DNA of 64,000 bases from Mytilus californianus. Taxonomy: Eukaryota > Mollusca > Bivalvia > Mytilida > Mytilidae. The notes beneath the pieces were generated by a model, which saw nothing but the letters and a program-made list of their open reading frames with translations, did not search any database and was not told the origin of the DNA. The stretch covers positions 110,829,088 to 110,893,087 of the forward strand of contig NW_026262734.1 in assembly GCF_021869535.1 (NCBI RefSeq). The letters are read 5' to 3'. This document shows, in pieces, positions 59,330-64,000 of the stretch (the stretch's first letter is position 1; each line of letters opens with the position of its first letter). A program made the position numbers and the translations under genes.

Positions 59330-59480
59330 AGTCAGGTGCACCACTTATTGCAGACCTGTTTCTGTATTGTTATGAGTTGCAATGTATGTCTAAAGTTAGC
59401 GAAGACCCATCGAAACAACATCTAATACAAATATTTGAATGATATATTGGCTCTGAATAATGACGACTTCAGTATCTACA
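59330..59480 (+). pseudogene. PLE-like RT fragment
   Basis: 'gcaccacttattgcagacct' (APLIADLF region) to the YLDD region, with a small deletion just before it; 'ttgaatgatatattggctct' corresponds to YLDDILAL with the Asp region altered. A retroposon copy follows at 59,505. Confidence 0.7.
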
Positions 59481-59504
59481 CTGGTTATATATTTGTGTTT
59501 CGTT

Positions 59505-59632
59505 CATTATTTTGTGTATTAACTAGGCCGTTAGTTTTCTCGTTTGAATTGTTTTACATTTTTTCATTAGGTCTGTAGTTGAGAGTTGTCTCATTAGCAA
59601 TCATATCACATCTTCTTATTTTTATATACATA
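59505..59632 (+). mobile_element. GTTGTCTCATTGG retroposon copy
   Basis: It carries 'ggccgttagttttctcgttt', 'gagagttgtctcattagcaa' and 'tcacatcttcttattttt'. It is separated by about 290 bp from the inverted copy at 58,998, with the RT fragment between them. Confidence 0.65.
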
Positions 59633-59639
59633 TATCTGA

Positions 59640-60570
59640 CTAGTGACTAACGGATATCTAAATGATTTCAACACATGTTTTTAAAACACTGTTTTATATT
59701 CGAATTCAATGAATATGTACTTGATAATGAATCATATCTTATCCTTTATCATAGTTGCCATCAACAACCTAATAAAGTGTTGAAGTTAAAATCATCAAGT
59801 CGAAATTTTTGGACGCCATCACGAGTTGTTTGACCGTTATAGAATATCTACTTCGAATATGACAATATATATGTTATCAGTTGTTGTCAACCAAATTCCA
59901 TTTTCTTTTCCTCGACTGTGACATAGCGAATATAACTTATTGTTATATATTTACATGAACAACATGACGATGTCACATATGAAGCAGGATCCACTTACCC
60001 ATACGTAGCACTAAGGATCTTACCGGACTGATATTGGGGCTCGTGTTGCTTAGACTTGAATTTTCTATGTCGTGTTTTATGTGATGTTGCTTGTATTTTG
60101 TCGTTTATCGTTTTTATTTTACCATTGAATTGTATGTTGGTTTTCTACTTATTGATATTCATTTGATATCTTTCGCGTATGTCTTGTATGGATTAAAATA
60201 TTTCGGTTGACTTTGCGTGCTACATTTTTATCGCAAACTGACACTGTATGATTTCAAGGGAAAGTTTCTCATCATTTTTTGTAAAAAAGAATTTCATAAT
60301 AAGAATCCTTTCGAATCATTACACTTGATAACACTATAATACAACGCTAATCTTAAGGCATTAGAAGCAATGTTTCTGATTAGATTTTTAAAATGAAAAT
60401 AAAGATCAAACTTCATGGTAACCTGTTCGGTTCGATTTGAAAAAAATAAACGCGAAAAAATTAAATATATTTTATGTTTCATAGATAGTAAAAACTGAAG
60501 CTAGTCGAAACGGCAGTTGAATATACAAAATAGTAATATATTATAATATTAACATGAACATAAAACAATA
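59640..60570. other. No gene recognised
   Basis: AT-rich. 59,960-60,110 has 'gaagcaggatccacttaccc' and 'ggggctcgtgttgctt', a repeat shared in part with 63,680-63,720 and 51,230. Confidence 0.45.
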
Positions 60571-60675
60571 CATGTTTTGCAATTTATGATAAGAACGTTA
60601 AGAACGTTAGATTTTAACATCAGCACAAATTTAAAATTTGGAATGGAATACGTACATGAACAGAATATTTTCAAA

Positions 60676-61188
60676 TATCAAACGTCTCACATTATGGCAA
60701 CATATCAAACGTCTCACATTATGGCAACATATCAAACGTCTCACATTATGGCAACATATCAAACGTCTCACATTATGGCAACATATCAAACGTCTCACAT
60801 TATGGCAACATATCAAACGTCTCACATTATGGCAACATATCAAAAGTCTCACATTATGGCAACATATCAAAAGTCTCACATTATGGCAACATATCAAACG
60901 TCTCACATTATGGCAACATATCAAAAGTCTCACATTATGGCAACATATCAAACGTCTCACATTATGGCAACATATCAAACGTCTCACATTATGGCAACAT
61001 ATCAAACGTCTCACATTATGGCAACATATCAAAAGTCTCACATTATGGCAACATATCAAACGTCTCACATTATGGCAACATATCAAAAGTCTCACATTAT
61101 GGCAACATATCAAAAGTCTCACATTATGGCAACATATCAAAAGTCTCACATTATGGCAACATATCAAAAGTCTCACATTATGGCAACA
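60676..61188 (+). repeat. 27-bp satellite, 19 units
   Basis: Nineteen head-to-tail 27-bp units. In the + frame each reads as the nonapeptide YQTSHIMAT or YQKSHIMAT. Units differ only at one base (C or A in 'caaa(c/a)gtctc'), in the order T6 K2 T K T3 K T K4. Because 27 is a multiple of three and the unit lacks stops in three frames, long frames appear on both strands; these are most likely not genes. The uniformity points to recent expansion or ongoing homogenisation. Confidence 0.95.
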
Positions 61189-61309
61189 TATCATGTTAAT
61201 ATCAAATTTGAAAATCTTATCAACGTGTTACTTTGCACTTCCATGTACTCTTTAACGCATGATGTGTTCGCACGTATATGGGATTGGTTTGACCTGCATT
61301 AACGACCCC

Positions 61310-62110
61310 CAAGCCTTATCACCACACCCGCGTGTAACAAGACCGGTCATTACGGCTCAAATATTTACAGAATTGTAGACATATATTTATTTCAGGAATA
61401 TTCTCCAAATGACTGTCACGATTACATGACACGTTACGAATGATGCACTTGTATTTAAGTATGATGATATTACATCTTCTTTCAGTCATGGTATGTAAGA
61501 AAATTCACAGATTAAAGGAAATAAACCGTCAACGTAAGTTAACAGCATATAGTCTGTTTAAAATCGTTTCACTTATTCATTTAGTCCTGTTGATGATAAA
61601 TGTTTGATTGTTAAACAATTTTGTTAACTATTGAGGCAGATTTCACCAAATTAATAGAAAATAAAATAAAATTTATGAAAAACAACAAACAATAAAGTAA
61701 AATCTAAAAACCTGATACTAATCAAATCTACACAAATTGCTTTGTTAGTCGTGTTAGAAAAGTCGATACTACTGTTGGCGCTCGTGTTGGATGGAAGATG
61801 GATTTAATATGATGTGGGGGTCATCTTCCAAAGTATAAATACTCTATCTTTTTTTATTACATGTATGACCACTGAAATACAGTATTTATAGTATGCAAGA
61901 CAAAATCAAACAATCATTTAAAAAGACCCAAAATTAATAATTAAATGTGAATTTTAAAACAAATTACGTGGGATATTAGAGATAATTATAACCATACATG
62001 TTATTGTATTTTTTTTATTAAAGAAACCAAAGTTTGATAAAACAATAAGGCAAATTTATGCCTTTTGTGAAAAAATGGAGGGGGACATGTTTTTTTTTTG
62101 TTTTGTTTCA
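61310..62110. repeat. Non-coding; contains left arm of an inverted pair (61,743-61,860)
   Basis: 61,743-61,860 ('cgtgttagaaaagtcgata', 'ggcgctcgtgttggatggaa') pairs with 63,420-63,525 in reverse. Elsewhere no gene. A tiny splice-bounded frame at 61,495-61,540 is too short to support. Confidence 0.6.
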
Positions 62111-62111
62111 G

Positions 62112-62381
62112 AATCAACAAATTCTTAAACTCATAAAGGAACAAGAGTTTTGTCCAGCATTATCTCCTAATGGAAATAAACCATCGTTTTTCTCTCATTC
62201 TGGAATAAAACAATATATTTTGGAAACCACAAGTTCACCTTTTACACAAGATGAATGCTCACTGATTTATTCTAAATTGCAAATTTTGGATTGTGTGGTC
62301 ACTTTCATATTAACAACGACACTCAAACATTCTTTTGTTCAATTTTTTACATTTTTTTTCGGCGTTTTCCATATGAATTGA
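62112..62381 (+). CDS. Unknown ORF/exon-like segment
   Basis: After 'tgttttgtttcag' an open frame runs to a stop at 62,379. It starts NQQILKLIKEQEFCPALSPN and continues with FTQDECSLIYSKLQILDCVV, ending in a hydrophobic stretch. The acceptor sequence is good and the first 70 residues look protein-like. I do not recognise a family. It could be a terminal exon or a fragment of a dead gene. Confidence 0.28.
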   Translation, partial: NQQILKLIKEQEFCPALSPNGNKPSFFSHSGIKQYILETTSSPFTQDECSLIYSKLQILDCVVTFILTTTLKHSFVQFFTFFFGVFHMN

Positions 62382-62394
62382 AGTCTCTTATATG

Positions 62395-62765
62395 GTGTAA
62401 CAATAGGTGGTCAATTGACCTTTGACCTATGAACTTGAAAATGTATTGGGTTCTAGATATTCATGAGGGTTACGTATATGCCAAGCAAAGTCAAAATCGA
62501 GTCTAGAGTGTTAGCAAGAATATCAAATAAATTACAAGTCTGACAGTGACCTTGACCTTTAACCTCGAAAATTTATAGGACTTTAGATATTAATAAGAAC
62601 TAAGTATGTACCAAGTTTGGTCAAAATCCTGGAACGATGTTGAATATAGAGTGTTAACAAGAGTGTTACGGACGGAAATTTGACGGAAGGACGGACAGAC
62701 GGTATCGTTACATTTTCCCCTCCAATTTTGTTAGCGGTAGGATAAAAACCATTGGAATCGGAAAT
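62395..62765 (+). repeat. Dispersed repeat ('ccttgaccttt...gacggacagacgg')
   Basis: Two degenerate blocks, each with 'tgaccttgacctt' or 'ttgacctttgacc', 'gaaaat(g/t)tat', 'taccaagtttggtcaaaatc' or a variant, and 'gagtgtta', ending 'acggacagacgg'. It is typical of mollusc repeats and non-coding. Confidence 0.6.
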
Positions 62766-63419
62766 GCAGAGACTTTATTTTATATGATTACAATGGGGTC
62801 AAGAAGGGTCGATTTATTTACATTAATAAAAACCCGTCATAGGGTATGCAATTGTAGCTACGAGAAACAATGTCAACTGAAGCTAAGTTTGTTTTTTTCT
62901 CTTTTGTTTAGTCTTGCAAACTTTTTTTTCTTAAATCGACACACAACGAACCAATATTAGAGTACTTGCAGTTACTGAACGCTAGCTCAAAGTAAATAAT
63001 AACACCATCCGAATTTTTGAATAGACCTTGAATTATTTATTACTTGTTAATGACTTTTAGCTAGCTTTCAGTAAATGCGAGTTTTATTATCTAATAAAAA
63101 AGTGATTCAATTGTCATAATTATTTAGTTCAGGAGTACCATCCGAGATCACAGATTAGCAATCCGTGATCACAGATTGTCAATTTTTTTTTTGGTGTGTT
63201 ATGGCTTTCGTAGTATACGACTACACCCTTTTACCATTTTTTTACAAAAAGTTAAAACACGATAAATTATTCACAAGATAAATATTAATTGATATAAAAT
63301 TGTATACATTAAACCTTTTCTGGTTATTAAAAAATACATTTGATCTTCTCCTGCGTTCTTTAATAAATATAATTGTTTATGATTAATCTCAGAGGTATCA
63401 AACACGCCCATACAGGTAA

Positions 63420-63525
63420 CAAAAATATTTAGTATTTGTACTTTTTGAGATGGTCCCCACATCATATAGTATTCATCTTCCATCCAACACGAGCGCCAGC
63501 AGTAGTGTCGACTTTTCTAACACGT
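63420..63525 (-). repeat. Right arm of inverted pair (with 61,743-61,860)
   Basis: 'ccatccaacacgagcgcc' and 'tcgacttttctaacacg' mirror the left arm over about 110 bp with roughly ten differences. The pair is 1.6 kb apart; it may be two repeat copies or the ends of a larger element. Confidence 0.6.
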
Positions 63526-64000
63526 CTAATAGCTATTAAAAATATAAATATATTATCTTGATTTACAACAATAATGATTATTTTCAACACATATTATATA
63601 GTTTATCGTTTTCAGTTCTGTAATAACAATAAACTAGTAATAAGTTCAACACCTTACATGAGCAATACGACGGATGTCGCATTTGGAGCAGGATTTGCTT
63701 ACCCTTCCGGATCACAATTTTGTAAAAAAACAGAGCCCGCATATACAAATATGATTTTATATTATTAAAATAGTTCATATTTTCTTACTGTATTCAAGTA
63801 GTTATTATACATACTAACTCATATATATATTTTTTATACAACTCCGTATTTATTTTAACACATGCATATTTCACAAATTTGTCTATGGCTTCCGATCATC
63901 AGCCGCCCAGCCAAAACTTTAAACATTATGATACTCTTGTTAGATGCTTAATTTGTATATACATATACATATATAAGAACGTCTGAACCAGTGACGACTC
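63526..64000. other. No gene; partial repeats
   Basis: 63,660-63,720 ('ggagcaggatttgcttaccc') belongs to the repeat seen at 59.98 kb. The last ~25 bases ('agaacgtctgaaccagt') are the reverse complement of the segment at 40,200-40,230 ('actggttcagacgta'), so a minus-strand copy of that repeat continues past the window edge. Confidence 0.5.

Noticed and set aside
60676..61188. CRISPR array
   Set aside because: Units are contiguous without spacers and the genome is animal.
60577..61302. 241-aa frame with nonapeptide repeats, and overlapping long frames on both strands
   Set aside because: All three frames come from a 27-bp unit without stops in those frames; no promoter, splice site or conserved flank supports a protein.
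61495..61540. Mini-exon 'ttctttcag|...|GTAAGT'
   Set aside because: Only 46 bp, and its phase does not join in frame to the candidate exon at 62,112.

Overview
The window looks like nuclear DNA of a bivalve mollusc, most likely a mussel (Mytilidae). It is AT-rich and intron-like and has no operons or ribosome-binding sites. It is packed with repeat families that I recognise from mussel genomes, such as the conserved GGGGCCAGCTGAAGGACGCC tail module and the GTTGTCTCATTGG retroposon. The species is inferred from these repeats; no host gene was identified to name it. I see no complete host protein-coding gene. The best host-like coding piece is one 288-bp cysteine-rich exon at 12,838-13,125. Nearly all other recognisable content is mobile DNA.

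1-11 kb is a nest of retroelements. A decayed Penelope-like (PLE-like) reverse transcriptase copy (1,088-2,640, +) carries a small retroposon with a 7-bp target duplication. A second RT fragment (3,950-4,270) resumes at 10,495 because a 6.2-kb DIRS-type tyrosine-recombinase retrotransposon (4,271-10,494, -) lies inside it. The DIRS gag is in turn split by a 5'-truncated PLE-like 3' end (8,826-9,617, +). The DIRS element has gag with an apparent spliceosomal intron, RT-RNase H, and a tyrosine recombinase. Pol and recombinase are each broken by one in-frame stop.

11-23.8 kb holds tandem and dispersed mussel repeats, the cysteine-rich exon, a large fold-back hairpin near 15.5 kb, a pair of inverted repeats at 18.0 and 21.2 kb, and a hammerhead-ribozyme-like repeat at 22.2 kb.

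23.8-31.05 kb is a BEL/Pao LTR element (-) with two LTRs and a 5-bp target duplication. Its RT and RNase H are deleted, and its 5' LTR is interrupted by the best-preserved PLE-like copy (28,819-30,660, +).

31-49.3 kb has a Tc1-like transposase pseudogene, a TTAA-flanked MITE, an almost perfect 3,156-bp tandem duplication (37,637-43,948) carrying tRNA-derived SINEs, a second MITE, a 935-bp hAT-type non-autonomous element with an 8-bp duplication, a long dispersed repeat, and a ~280-bp tandem array.

49.3-64 kb has further PLE-like tails, an inverted copy of the 46-48 kb repeat, a poly(A)-tailed retroposon, two related coding-like segments near 57 kb, and a 27-bp satellite of 19 units at 60.7 kb whose units differ at one base. 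Exon-like pieces at 53.1, 55.0 and 62.1 kb are speculative.
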